A stretch of 64,000 bases of DNA from Brumimicrobium ulvae. Its GTDB lineage: Bacteria > Bacteroidota > Bacteroidia > Flavobacteriales_D > Crocinitomicaceae. Under the pieces are notes generated by a model that was given only the letters and a program-made list of their open reading frames with translations, was not told the DNA's origin and did not search any database. The position numbers and the translations under genes are program-made. Below are positions 42,324-50,961 of the stretch, in pieces. Where the stretch lies: contig NZ_CANNGT010000007.1 of NCBI RefSeq assembly GCF_947504225.1, positions 62,001 through 126,000 of the forward strand, written 5' to 3'. How positions within the stretch are numbered: position 1 is the first letter of the stretch; every line of letters starts with the position of its first letter.

Positions 42324-43031
42324 TTATTCAGTTTCACACGGTAGCTTTTCATCCCAAAAGAAATCTTTAAAAGTAATTCGAGATTCAAACCAAATTGTTT
42401 TCGCCTCAACATCAATCGTATCATTTTGTGTAAAATGAATGTATTGAACAGCTTTGGTCAACATTAAATCACTTTTCGTAAAGTTGACTTTCCCTGTGGC
42501 TTTCATTGCATTAGTAATATCCTGAGGGTCAATAGAAGCCAGTCCTCTTGCCTTGCATTGTGTGTAATTTGATTTATCAACAAAGACCAAAGAAGAATCT
42601 TTTGGTAAACGAACCATATCTCCAAAGCCTTCCAAATGTTCGTAACGCTTAGGTGCTTCACCTTGATCTAAAACATGTACAACTGAGATATAACTATCTT
42701 CATACAAAGAGAACTGTAACCGTTTATCAATAGAGTCGTTTTCTTCAATGATGTACACTTTAGGATAAAAATTTTGATCCTTTAAGCTGTTTGAAAAATC
42801 AACACTCCCTTTTACCAAAAACTTATAAATATTGTCTTTATTTAGTCCCAGTTTATTCAGGGCAGGAATTTGATCTTCTGGAAAAACAATTATTTTATCT
42901 TGAATAGCGTTTTTCACTCTGTTGGTAGGTGTCCACGAACATCCACGATCTTTAAATAAAATGCTGACAAAGATTGTCCCAATTAAAAATCCGATTAAAT
43001 AGTACCTGAACCTTTTCCAAACGCCTTGCAT
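42324..43031 (-). CDS. Conserved membrane-anchored protein (DUF4258-like)
   Basis: 235 residues with one N-terminal membrane helix (about 7-25, FRYYLIGFLIGTIFVSILF) and a soluble extracytoplasmic domain starting DRGCSWTPTNRVKNAIQ. It resembles the DUF4258 proteins that follow alanine dehydrogenase in many Flavobacteriia; this match is from memory of gene order and is tentative. It follows ald by 36 bp on the same strand and a -7 box (TATTTTTG, 43058-43051 minus) lies between them, so it may also be transcribed alone. Confidence 0.55.
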   Translation of the reverse strand: MQGVWKRFRYYLIGFLIGTIFVSILFKDRGCSWTPTNRVKNAIQDKIIVFPEDQIPALNKLGLNKDNIYKFLVKGSVDFSNSLKDQNFYPKVYIIEENDSIDKRLQFSLYEDSYISVVHVLDQGEAPKRYEHLEGFGDMVRLPKDSSLVFVDKSNYTQCKARGLASIDPQDITNAMKATGKVNFTKSDLMLTKAVQYIHFTQNDTIDVEAKTIWFESRITFKDFFWDEKLPCETE

Positions 43032-43067
43032 AACTTCTTTTATTTAAATGCAAAAATAGGAGGAAAC

Positions 43068-44288
43068 TTACATCCCCATCAATAAAAGTTCAATTTCTTT
43101 GTAATTCAAATCGAATACTTTTCCCAACACTTCACTTGTTAAGGTTCCTTTATACATATACACACCACTCCTAAACCCGTGATCTCTTTTGATTAACTCT
43201 TTATCTCCTCCTTTTTCCCCCATCTTGATAAGAACAGGAGCAAAGATATTTGAAATCGCAAAAGAAGCAGTTCGAGAAACACGCGAAGCGATATTGGGAA
43301 CACAATAATGAGTTACACCATATTTATCAAATGTTGGTGATTCATGATTCGTCAATTCAGAAGTTTCAAAACACCCTCCTTGGTCGATACTCACATCGAT
43401 AATGATGGCCCCAGTCTTCATGTTACTCACCATTTCTTCAGAAACAATGCAAGGTGTTTTACCAAAAGGAGACCTTACCGCACCAATCACAATATCAGCA
43501 CGCATTAATGCTTTACTTAACACCTTAGGTTGAATAATTGAGGTGTAAATACGATGACCTACCGAAGTCTGCAATCTTCTCAATTTCGCCAGGGAGTTAT
43601 CAAACATTTTAACTGAACATCCTAACCCTAAAGCTGATCGAGTAGCGAATTCACCTACTGTACCAGCGCCTAATATCACCACCTCAGTAGGTTGAACTCC
43701 AGCGATTCCCCCTAGCATTACCCCTTTACCATTTTTAAAGGCATTCAGTAATTCAGCGGCAATTAAAACGGAGGTATTTCCTGCAATTTCTCCCATCGCT
43801 CTGACCACGGGAAAATGTCCCTCTTCGTCACGCATGTAATCCCAAGCAATGGCTGTAATTTTCTTTTGCATCATTTTCTGCAAAATTTGCTTCGGTTGCA
43901 TATTGATTTGAAGTGCTGAGATTAAAGTTAAACCCATCCGCATCATTTCCACCTCTTCTTCAATAGGTGGTGCTACTTTAAAAACGATATCACATTGAAA
44001 TATATCTTTCCTATCGTAAACGATTTCAGCACCAGCTTCTGAATAGGCGCGATCTGAAAAGTTTGCATTCTCCCCAGCTTTCGTTTCAATTTTAATTTCG
44101 TGACCATTGGCCACCAATAACGAAACTGCTTCTGGAACTAAAGCAACGCGCCTTTCTTGAAAAGAATTTTCACGTGGAATTCCTATTTTTAGACTCCCTT
44201 TTTTTCTGGCAATCTCCAACATTTCCTCTTGAGGAAGCAATCGACCTTCCTTCATAAGGCTTTTTATAATCTCTGGATCTGTCTTCAT
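43068..44288 (-). CDS. ald: Alanine dehydrogenase
   Basis: NAD-dependent enzyme that interconverts alanine with pyruvate and ammonia. 406 residues, with an N-terminal extension of about 30 residues before the family opening KIGIPRENSFQERRVALVP. Rossmann loop GAGTVGEFATRSA (about 208-220); active-site region MRDEEGHFPVVRAMGEIAG. Related pyridine-nucleotide transhydrogenase alpha subunits share this fold, but the lack of a membrane part supports a dehydrogenase. ATG overlaps the tsaE stop by 4 bp (ATGA). Confidence 0.85.
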   Translation of the reverse strand: MKTDPEIIKSLMKEGRLLPQEEMLEIARKKGSLKIGIPRENSFQERRVALVPEAVSLLVANGHEIKIETKAGENANFSDRAYSEAGAEIVYDRKDIFQCDIVFKVAPPIEEEVEMMRMGLTLISALQINMQPKQILQKMMQKKITAIAWDYMRDEEGHFPVVRAMGEIAGNTSVLIAAELLNAFKNGKGVMLGGIAGVQPTEVVILGAGTVGEFATRSALGLGCSVKMFDNSLAKLRRLQTSVGHRIYTSIIQPKVLSKALMRADIVIGAVRSPFGKTPCIVSEEMVSNMKTGAIIIDVSIDQGGCFETSELTNHESPTFDKYGVTHYCVPNIASRVSRTASFAISNIFAPVLIKMGEKGGDKELIKRDHGFRSGVYMYKGTLTSEVLGKVFDLNYKEIELLLMGM

Positions 44289-44701
44289 ATATCTACTTCA
44301 ATCACACGACCTTCTTGATCATCTTTTGTTATGTTTACCCATACGCAATCTTCTGGCAAAAGGTTCGCAATATTTTCTGCCCATTCAATAAAAACAATGG
44401 ATTCACCGTAAATATACTCCTCAATTCCAATGTCATAGGCTTCGTCTTCACTTTCAACTCTGTACAAATCGAAATGATAAACCGTTTCATAATATGGGCT
44501 TTCATACTCATTGACATAGCCATAAGTTGGCGAACTAACTGCATCTACAATGCCCATTGCTTTAGCAAGATAGGAAATAAAAGTCGTTTTTCCCGCTCCC
44601 ATTTCTCCTTTAAAAGCAAAAACACGGTGTTCATCAAATAAATTAAGAAAATCCTTGCTGATAAAAATCAAATCTTCCTCTGTATGTGCATGATAGTTCA
44701 T
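44285..44701 (-). CDS. tsaE: tRNA threonylcarbamoyladenosine biosynthesis ATPase TsaE
   Basis: 138-residue essential P-loop ATPase that drives the TsaB-TsaD complex in making t6A at position 37 of ANN-decoding tRNAs. Walker A GEMGAGKT at residues 32-39; switch region SSPTYGYVNEY; Walker B-like VYHFDLYR; and the C-terminal FIEWAENI block. Overlaps ald downstream by 4 bp and follows porX by 65 bp. Confidence 0.95.
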   Translation of the reverse strand: MNYHAHTEEDLIFISKDFLNLFDEHRVFAFKGEMGAGKTTFISYLAKAMGIVDAVSSPTYGYVNEYESPYYETVYHFDLYRVESEDEAYDIGIEEYIYGESIVFIEWAENIANLLPEDCVWVNITKDDQEGRVIEVDI

Positions 44702-44766
44702 CTACTCATTCTGTTTTTTGGCGTTACGAATATACTCACTTTTTGAAACTCAGCTTTTTTTCCTGC

Positions 44767-46311
44767 TTAAATCTTTCCTTTCATTTCTACGTAGGGGATT
44801 AATATTTCCTCTAAAGAAATACCACCGTGTTGGAAGGTATCCATATAATGCTTTGCGAAATGATTATAATTATTGGGGTAAACAAAAAAATCATTGTTGC
44901 GACTAAAAACGTAAACATCTGAAATATTGTCTTTTGGTAGGTAAGCATCATCAGGGTTTTTCACCTCAAAAACATCCTTTTCTTTATAGTTTAAATTCTT
45001 CCCAATTTTATACCTCAAGTTTGTATTGGTCTCCCTTGGTCCAACAATTTTTATGGCATTATTCACCTTAACAGTTCCATGATCGGTTGTTAAAACCACC
45101 TTTGCCTCTGTTTTGGCTATTTCTTTCATGATTTCCTGAAGCGGTGAGTGCTCAAACCAACTTGCTGTTAATGATCGGTATGCTGCTTCATCATCTGCCA
45201 ATTCCCTAATAACCTTCATATCGGTACGTGCGTGCGATAACATATCAACAAAATTGTAGACAATTACATTGAGGTCATTGTTCTTCAACTGACTCATATT
45301 TTCGGCAAGCTTTTTACCAGATTCTAGGTTAGTAATTTTTCTATACCCTAACTTTCCTTTGAACCCAAGACGGTCTAACTGTTTTTGTAACAACTCTTCC
45401 TCATTGTTGTTTTTACTGCCCTCTTCGTCTTCAGCCACCCAAAGTTTAGGGTATTTCTTCTTAATTTCGCTAGGCATCAATCCCGCAAAAAATGCATTTC
45501 TTGCATATTGCGTTGCTGTGGGTAAAATGGAAAACACGATATCCTCCTGTTCCAAAGTAAAATACTTACTCAGCATAGGACGCAAGATTTGATATTGGTC
45601 ATAGCGCAAATTATCGATAACAATTAAATAAACAGGCGCTTTCAAATGTGTTGCTACTCTATCTTTAAATAAAGTATGTAACATTTGTGGTGACTCCTCT
45701 ACTCCATTCACCCAATCCAGATAATTTTCTTCAATAAATTTTGTAAATGCCGAATTGGCTTCTTTCAACTGCATATCAAAAACCTCTTGCATTCCTTGAT
45801 CTTCCATATTTGAAAACTCAAGGTCCCAATTCACAAGTTTTTTATACATGCTCTTCCACTCTTCTGCAGATAAACGGTCTCCGAGATCCATTCCGATTTG
45901 TCGAAATTCCCGTTGATAATTTGTATTTAACTTTTCAGAAACCAGTTTACTTTGATCTAAAGTTTTTTTCAGACTCAACAAGATTTGATTTGGATTAACA
46001 GGTTTAATTAAATAATCAGCAATTTTACCACCAATTGCCTCTTCCATAATGCTTTCTTCCTCACTTTTAGTAATCATTACAACTGGAACAAGTGGCCGTA
46101 GCTCCTTAATTCTAGTTAAAGCATCTAATCCTGAAATTCCTGGCATATTTTCATCCAAAAACACAATATCATAAGCTGTAGTCTCACATTTTTCAATGGC
46201 TTCACTCCCGCTATGAACGGCTTCAACCTCGTAACCTTTTTGATTTAAGAATAAAATATGTGGCTTTAATAAATCGATTTCATCATCTGCCCAAAGAATT
46301 TTCACCTGCAT
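44767..46311 (-). CDS. porX: PorX: response regulator with PglZ effector domain (T9SS regulator)
   Basis: 514 residues. Receiver domain 1-120 with phosphoacceptor Asp53 (FLDENMPG), acidic pair Asp9/Asp10 (WADDE) and Lys103 (LIKP). A helical linker (about 125-205) leads to a PglZ alkaline-phosphatase-fold domain: Asp233 (VIDNLRYDQ), the Thr nucleophile in PTATQYAR (265-267), TTDHG and late QHGGISLEE zinc ligands. PorX controls T9SS gene expression and, in Porphyromonas and relatives, acts as a zinc-dependent nucleotide phosphodiesterase. The four T9SS-sorted proteins in this window are likely clients of the system. First gene of the porX-tsaE-ald run; the sensor kinase PorY is not in the window. 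Confidence 0.95.
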   Translation of the reverse strand: MQVKILWADDEIDLLKPHILFLNQKGYEVEAVHSGSEAIEKCETTAYDIVFLDENMPGISGLDALTRIKELRPLVPVVMITKSEEESIMEEAIGGKIADYLIKPVNPNQILLSLKKTLDQSKLVSEKLNTNYQREFRQIGMDLGDRLSAEEWKSMYKKLVNWDLEFSNMEDQGMQEVFDMQLKEANSAFTKFIEENYLDWVNGVEESPQMLHTLFKDRVATHLKAPVYLIVIDNLRYDQYQILRPMLSKYFTLEQEDIVFSILPTATQYARNAFFAGLMPSEIKKKYPKLWVAEDEEGSKNNNEEELLQKQLDRLGFKGKLGYRKITNLESGKKLAENMSQLKNNDLNVIVYNFVDMLSHARTDMKVIRELADDEAAYRSLTASWFEHSPLQEIMKEIAKTEAKVVLTTDHGTVKVNNAIKIVGPRETNTNLRYKIGKNLNYKEKDVFEVKNPDDAYLPKDNISDVYVFSRNNDFFVYPNNYNHFAKHYMDTFQHGGISLEEILIPYVEMKGKI

Positions 46312-46356
46312 TGTCTGATTATTTTTAATTTTACATGATATTATAAAAGTAAAGAT

Positions 46357-47604
46357 TTGCGTCCAAACCTCAACATAAATAACAAGAAGAAAATTATTAA
46401 CGACCCTGTGTACGGTTTTATTTCCCTACCAAAGGATATAATTTTCGATTTAATAGAACACCCTTTCTACCAACGATTGAGAAGAATCAAACAGTTAGGG
46501 ATGTCACACTTGGTCTATCCTGGTGCCTTACACACTCGCTTTCATCATGCTATTGGAGCGACTCACCTAATGACCAAAGCTATTCATGCTTTACGGTATA
46601 AAGGAATTGAAATAACGGAAGAAGAAGAAACCGCAGTTTTGATTGCTATTCTATTGCACGATATAGGTCATGGTCCATTCAGCCACACTTTAGAGCGCGA
46701 CATTGTTAAAAATGTAAGTCACGAAGAGATTTCTTTGTTGTTTATGAAGCGATTATCCGAAGAGTTTGAAGGTAAGTTGGACATGGCTATTGCTATCTTT
46801 GAAGATAAACATGATAAGCCTTTCCTCCATCAACTTGTTTCGAGTCAATTGGATATGGACCGCATGGACTATCTGAACAGAGACAGTTTTTACACTGGGG
46901 TTTCTGAAGGAGTAATAGGAAGTGACCGCATTATTGCAATGCTCGATGTTGCCGACAACCAATTGGTGGTGGAACAAAAAGGAGTGTATTCAATTGAAAA
47001 ATTTTTGGTGGCCCGAAGATTAATGTACTGGCAAGTTTATATGCACAAGACCGTGGTTTCTTCTGAGGTGATGCTCACTTTTTTATTACGTCGTGCAAAA
47101 ATGCTTGTACAATCTGGAAAGGAACTTTTCGCCAGTCCACCGTTTAAACTCTTTTTAGAAAAAGACATTGAACTCATTGACTTCGAAAACGACCCAACCT
47201 TACTTAACCAATTTGCGCTTTTAGATGATTTTGACATCATGGGAGCAGTAAAAGTATGGCAATTTGATACGGATAAAGTTTTATCATTATTGGCCACACA
47301 ATTGATCAATAGAAAACTTTTTAAGATAGAAATTTCAACCACACCTTTTTCTAAGGAACGTATTCAATATGAAATTGACTTGGTTAAAGTCCATTTTGAT
47401 TTAGACCAAAACGAAGCCGGCTTTTTTGTAAGTACGGCTATATTAAGGAACAATGCCTACAATGAACAGCGCGAAAACATTAATCTATTGATGAAAGATG
47501 GAAGTGTGAAAGATGTAAGTCAGGCGGCTGACAATTTGAACATTCACGCACTTTCTGAGCCTGTAGAAAAATACTTTTTATGCTATCCCTCTCCGAATCT
47601 ATAA
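46357..47604 (+). CDS. HD-domain phosphohydrolase (dNTPase-like)
   Basis: 415-residue HD-superfamily protein of the YdhJ/dGTPase-like group. HD motif residues: HTRFHHAIGATH, LLHDIGHGPFSHTLE and QLDMDRMDYLNRDS. Such proteins hydrolyse dNTPs or other phosphoesters; substrate here is not known. No ATG is available before the conserved NDPVYGFISLP opening, so the start is TTG at 46357. It is divergent from porX across 45 bp, which leaves little room for two promoters. Confidence 0.88.
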   Translation: MRPNLNINNKKKIINDPVYGFISLPKDIIFDLIEHPFYQRLRRIKQLGMSHLVYPGALHTRFHHAIGATHLMTKAIHALRYKGIEITEEEETAVLIAILLHDIGHGPFSHTLERDIVKNVSHEEISLLFMKRLSEEFEGKLDMAIAIFEDKHDKPFLHQLVSSQLDMDRMDYLNRDSFYTGVSEGVIGSDRIIAMLDVADNQLVVEQKGVYSIEKFLVARRLMYWQVYMHKTVVSSEVMLTFLLRRAKMLVQSGKELFASPPFKLFLEKDIELIDFENDPTLLNQFALLDDFDIMGAVKVWQFDTDKVLSLLATQLINRKLFKIEISTTPFSKERIQYEIDLVKVHFDLDQNEAGFFVSTAILRNNAYNEQRENINLLMKDGSVKDVSQAADNLNIHALSEPVEKYFLCYPSPNL

Positions 47605-47666
47605 TTATAAAGGTAGATTTGTGGAAAAATAAAGTAAAACAAAGGGGTTTGAATAAACTCTTTTTA

Positions 47667-47674
47667 TATTTTTG
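47667..47674 (+). promoter_or_regulatory. -7 box four bases upstream of the lpxD ATG
   Basis: TATTTTTG, then AAGA, then ATG at 47679. A TTG at 47649-47651 gives a 15-bp spacer, slightly short. Predicts transcription beginning at the lpxD start codon. Confidence 0.55.
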
Positions 47675-47678
47675 AAGA

Positions 47679-48707
47679 ATGGAATTTTCAGCAGAGCAAA
47701 TCGCAGGCATCTTAGAAGGTGAGGTTCAAGGAAATGAACAAGTAAAGGTTTCAGGGCTTTCAAAGATTGAAGAAGGTCAACCCAACACCCTTACTTTTTT
47801 AGCAAACACTAAATATGAATCACATATTTACAGTACCAATGCTTCAATAGCTATAGTTGCTAAAACTTTTGAACCTTCAAAACCACTTCCTGCTACCTTA
47901 ACACTAGTCAAGGTTGATGATCCTTACAGTTGTTTCGCGAAATTACTTGAGGTCTATGACCAAATGCGTCAAAAAACACCAAAGATTGAAAAAAACGCTT
48001 TCATTTCTGATTCAGCAAAGATTGGAGATGAAGTATACATCGGTGCCAATGCTTACATTGGAGAAAACGCAGTAATTGGAGACCACGTAAAAATATACCC
48101 CAATACCTTCATAGGTGATAACGTAAGCGTTGGAGATCACACAACGATTCATCCTAACGCTTCTGTTTATCATGATTGTGTAATTGGAAAATCATGTTTA
48201 ATTCATGCGGGAGCTGTCATTGGATCTGATGGTTTTGGATTTGCACCAAATGAAAAAGGGGAATTCCAAAAAGTTCCGCAAATAGGAAACGTAATTTTAG
48301 AGGACCATGTTGATATTGGAGCAAACGCAACAATTGATAGAGCAACACTGGGTTCTACTATTTTACGACGTGGGGTAAAAATAGATAATCTTGTTCAAGT
48401 TGCTCACAATGTTGAAATCGGAATTAACTCTGCCATGGCTGCTCAAGCAGGTGTAGCAGGTTCTACTAAAATAGGACAAAATGTACTTGTGGGTGGACAA
48501 GTAGGAATTAGTGGTCACATCAAAATTGCTGACCGTACACAGATTGTTGCGCAATCCGGGATACCTGGAAGCGTTAAAAAATCAGACACCACCTTAATGG
48601 GCTCTCCTGGAATTCCGATCGATGATTTTAAAAGGTCATATGTTGGATTTAGAAGATTACCCTCAATTTTAAAACGTTTACAAGAAATCGAAGAAAAACT
48701 TAAATAA
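47679..48707 (+). CDS. lpxD: UDP-3-O-acylglucosamine N-acyltransferase LpxD
   Basis: Third enzyme of lipid A synthesis: N-acylates UDP-3-O-acyl-glucosamine. 342 residues. N-terminal uridine-binding domain (1-100, [14 protein letters not shown]), left-handed beta-helix of hexapeptide repeats (about 105-310), and a C-terminal helix ([13 protein letters not shown]). Catalytic His is expected in [17 protein letters not shown] or VAHNVEIG. First gene of the lpxD-lpxC/fabZ-lpxA operon. Confidence 0.96.
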   Translation: MEFSAEQIAGILEGEVQGNEQVKVSGLSKIEEGQPNTLTFLANTKYESHIYSTNASIAIVAKTFEPSKPLPATLTLVKVDDPYSCFAKLLEVYDQMRQKTPKIEKNAFISDSAKIGDEVYIGANAYIGENAVIGDHVKIYPNTFIGDNVSVGDHTTIHPNASVYHDCVIGKSCLIHAGAVIGSDGFGFAPNEKGEFQKVPQIGNVILEDHVDIGANATIDRATLGSTILRRGVKIDNLVQVAHNVEIGINSAMAAQAGVAGSTKIGQNVLVGGQVGISGHIKIADRTQIVAQSGIPGSVKKSDTTLMGSPGIPIDDFKRSYVGFRRLPSILKRLQEIEEKLK

Positions 48708-48737
48708 ACTTACCGTTAATCGGTTTATTATTAAGCT

Positions 48738-50150
48738 ATGGTTGAATATCAAAGAACATTAAAAAGCGCTGTTAAGCTACTAGGAATAGGATTACACACA
48801 GGTGAAAAAGTGACCATTGAATTGTGTCCGGCACCAGAGAATCACGGATATAAATTTCAACGTACCGACATAGAAGGAGAACCTATTATTGAAGCTGATG
48901 CGGATTTAGTTGTTTCTACAGAGAGAGGGACTACATTGGAGAAAAATGGAGTCAAAGTATATACAACTGAACACGTTTTAGCGGCGCTTTACGGGATGCA
49001 AGTCGATAATGCTTTAATCAAAATTTCAGGTCCAGAGATTCCGATTATGGATGGGAGTTCTCGACCTTTTGTTGATGCCATCGAATTGGTTGGGTATGAG
49101 GAACAAAAAGCTGAAAGGGACTATTTAGAACTGGATGAAGTTATTCCATGGGAAGACGTTGACAAAGGGATTGAATTTTTAGCTGTTCCTGATAGTGTTT
49201 ACCGTTTAACAGTGATGGTAGATTACAACTCTCCTGTTTTAGGAACGCAACACGCCACGATTTATAAAATTGATGAATTTAAAGACCAAATCTCTTCTTG
49301 TAAGACTTTTGTGTTCTTGCGTGAACTTGAGTTTTTGGCCAAAAATGGTTTAATCAAAGGAGGTGATATCGACAACGCCATCATCTTGGTTGAACGTGAT
49401 GATGTAACTCAAGAAGAGCTAGATCATCTTGCTGAAATTTTAGGAAAAGACAAATTACAAGTTGAATACAAAGGAATTGGAACCCTGAACAATTATGAGA
49501 TGAAGTTCCAAAACGAACCTGCCCGTCATAAATTACTTGACATTGTTGGAGATTTAGCGCTTGTTGGAAAACCTATTAAAGCACATATTTTAGCGGCACG
49601 TCCTGGTCACTCAGGAAATACACGATTTGCTAAAGTTTTAAAAGAACAGATCAAGAAACAAAAAAATGGTCCACGTAAATTTGATTTAACAAAGGAGCCT
49701 TTATATACCATAAACGACATTGAAAAAATGTTGCCTCATCGTTATCCATTCTTATTAGTGGATAAAGTGATGGAAATTACAGAAGATACGATTGTTGGAG
49801 TAAAAAACATCACCATGAATGAGCCTCAATTTACAGGTCATTTTCCTGGAAATCCAATTTTCCCTGGAGTCCTACAAATTGAAGCGATGGCTCAGTGTGG
49901 AGGAATCTTTGCGTTAAGCAAAGTGGATGAACCACACCTCTACTCGACTTATTTCATGAAAATTGACAATGTAAAGTTCAAACAGAAAGTGGTTCCAGGT
50001 GATACTGTTGTATTTGAACTTAAATTAATCTCTCCTATACGTAGAGGTCTAGTAAATATGGCTGGAAAAGGCTATATTAACGGAAAATTAGCTGTAGAAG
50101 CTGAAATGTTAGCACAAGTAATTAAAGATAAAGTAGAAAATGATCAGTAA
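48738..50150 (+). CDS. lpxC/fabZ: Bifunctional LpxC deacetylase / FabZ dehydratase
   Basis: Natural fusion typical of Bacteroidota, 470 residues. Residues about 1-305 are LpxC (UDP-3-O-acyl-GlcNAc deacetylase, committed step of lipid A): zinc His79 in TTEHVLAAL, and the conserved block PARHKLLDIVGDLAL with further zinc ligands. Residues about 320-470 are FabZ (3-hydroxyacyl-ACP dehydratase): LPHRYPFLLVDKV and the catalytic HFPGNPIFPGVLQIEAMAQ. Fusion may balance hydroxyacyl-ACP use between lipid A and fatty acid synthesis. Last 11 bases overlap lpxA. Confidence 0.97.
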   Translation: MVEYQRTLKSAVKLLGIGLHTGEKVTIELCPAPENHGYKFQRTDIEGEPIIEADADLVVSTERGTTLEKNGVKVYTTEHVLAALYGMQVDNALIKISGPEIPIMDGSSRPFVDAIELVGYEEQKAERDYLELDEVIPWEDVDKGIEFLAVPDSVYRLTVMVDYNSPVLGTQHATIYKIDEFKDQISSCKTFVFLRELEFLAKNGLIKGGDIDNAIILVERDDVTQEELDHLAEILGKDKLQVEYKGIGTLNNYEMKFQNEPARHKLLDIVGDLALVGKPIKAHILAARPGHSGNTRFAKVLKEQIKKQKNGPRKFDLTKEPLYTINDIEKMLPHRYPFLLVDKVMEITEDTIVGVKNITMNEPQFTGHFPGNPIFPGVLQIEAMAQCGGIFALSKVDEPHLYSTYFMKIDNVKFKQKVVPGDTVVFELKLISPIRRGLVNMAGKGYINGKLAVEAEMLAQVIKDKVENDQ

Positions 50151-50916
50151 TCTTGCTTCTGTATCGTCTAACGCTAAAATTGGTGACCATGTTACAGTTG
50201 AGGCATTCACATCTATTTACGAAGATGTTGTAATTGGAGACGGTTGTCACATTGGTCCTAACGTAACCATTTACCCTGGAACTAGAATTGGAAACAATTG
50301 CAAAATTTACCCAGGCGCTGTGATTGGTGCAGTTCCTCAAGACTTAAAATTTGGAGGAGAATATACCACTGTTGAAATAGGAAACAATACCACTATTCGA
50401 GAATGTGTTACGATTCACCGTGGAACAACTGACAAAATGAAAACTGCAGTTGGAGACAATTGCTTACTCATGGGGTATGTTCATGTGGCCCATGATTGCA
50501 TCCTTGGAAACAACGTAATTTTAGCCAACTATGTTGGGTTATCTGGGCATGTGACCATAGATGATTATGCCATTATTGAAGGAAAAGCTGCTGCACAACA
50601 ATTCGTGCACATTGGTGCACATTCATTTATTGCTGGAGCAAGTCTGATCCGTAAGAACGTACCACCATTTGTACGTGCTGCTCGCGAACCATTAAGTTAT
50701 GCTGGAATAAACGCTGTTGGCTTACGCAGAAGAAACTTTACTGAAAGCGACATCAAAACCATTGAAGATATTTACAGAATATTATTTGTTCAAAACAGTA
50801 ATATTTCTAACGGACTTCAATCTTTAGCTGAGGAGTTACCAGACAGTGATTTAAAGAAAATGGTTGTTGATTTCGTGAAAAGTAGCGAAAAAGGAATTAT
50901 TAGGGGCTTAATGTAA
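50140..50916 (+). CDS. lpxA: UDP-N-acetylglucosamine acyltransferase LpxA
   Basis: First lipid A enzyme, transfers a hydroxyacyl chain from ACP to UDP-GlcNAc. 258 residues, normal length. Hexapeptide-repeat beta-helix (1-190) with the catalytic His in YVHVAHDCILGN and C-terminal helices (about 195-258, SDIKTIEDIYRILF). Its start lies inside the end of lpxC/fabZ, so translation is coupled. Confidence 0.96.
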   Translation: MISNLASVSSNAKIGDHVTVEAFTSIYEDVVIGDGCHIGPNVTIYPGTRIGNNCKIYPGAVIGAVPQDLKFGGEYTTVEIGNNTTIRECVTIHRGTTDKMKTAVGDNCLLMGYVHVAHDCILGNNVILANYVGLSGHVTIDDYAIIEGKAAAQQFVHIGAHSFIAGASLIRKNVPPFVRAAREPLSYAGINAVGLRRRNFTESDIKTIEDIYRILFVQNSNISNGLQSLAEELPDSDLKKMVVDFVKSSEKGIIRGLM

Positions 50917-50961
50917 TCCGCCTCTTCCTTTTTAAAATATTTACCTTAAAACTTATTCTCA

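Noticed and set aside
44315-44641. 108-codon plus-strand ORF
   Set aside because: Lies fully antisense to tsaE and has no recognisable features.
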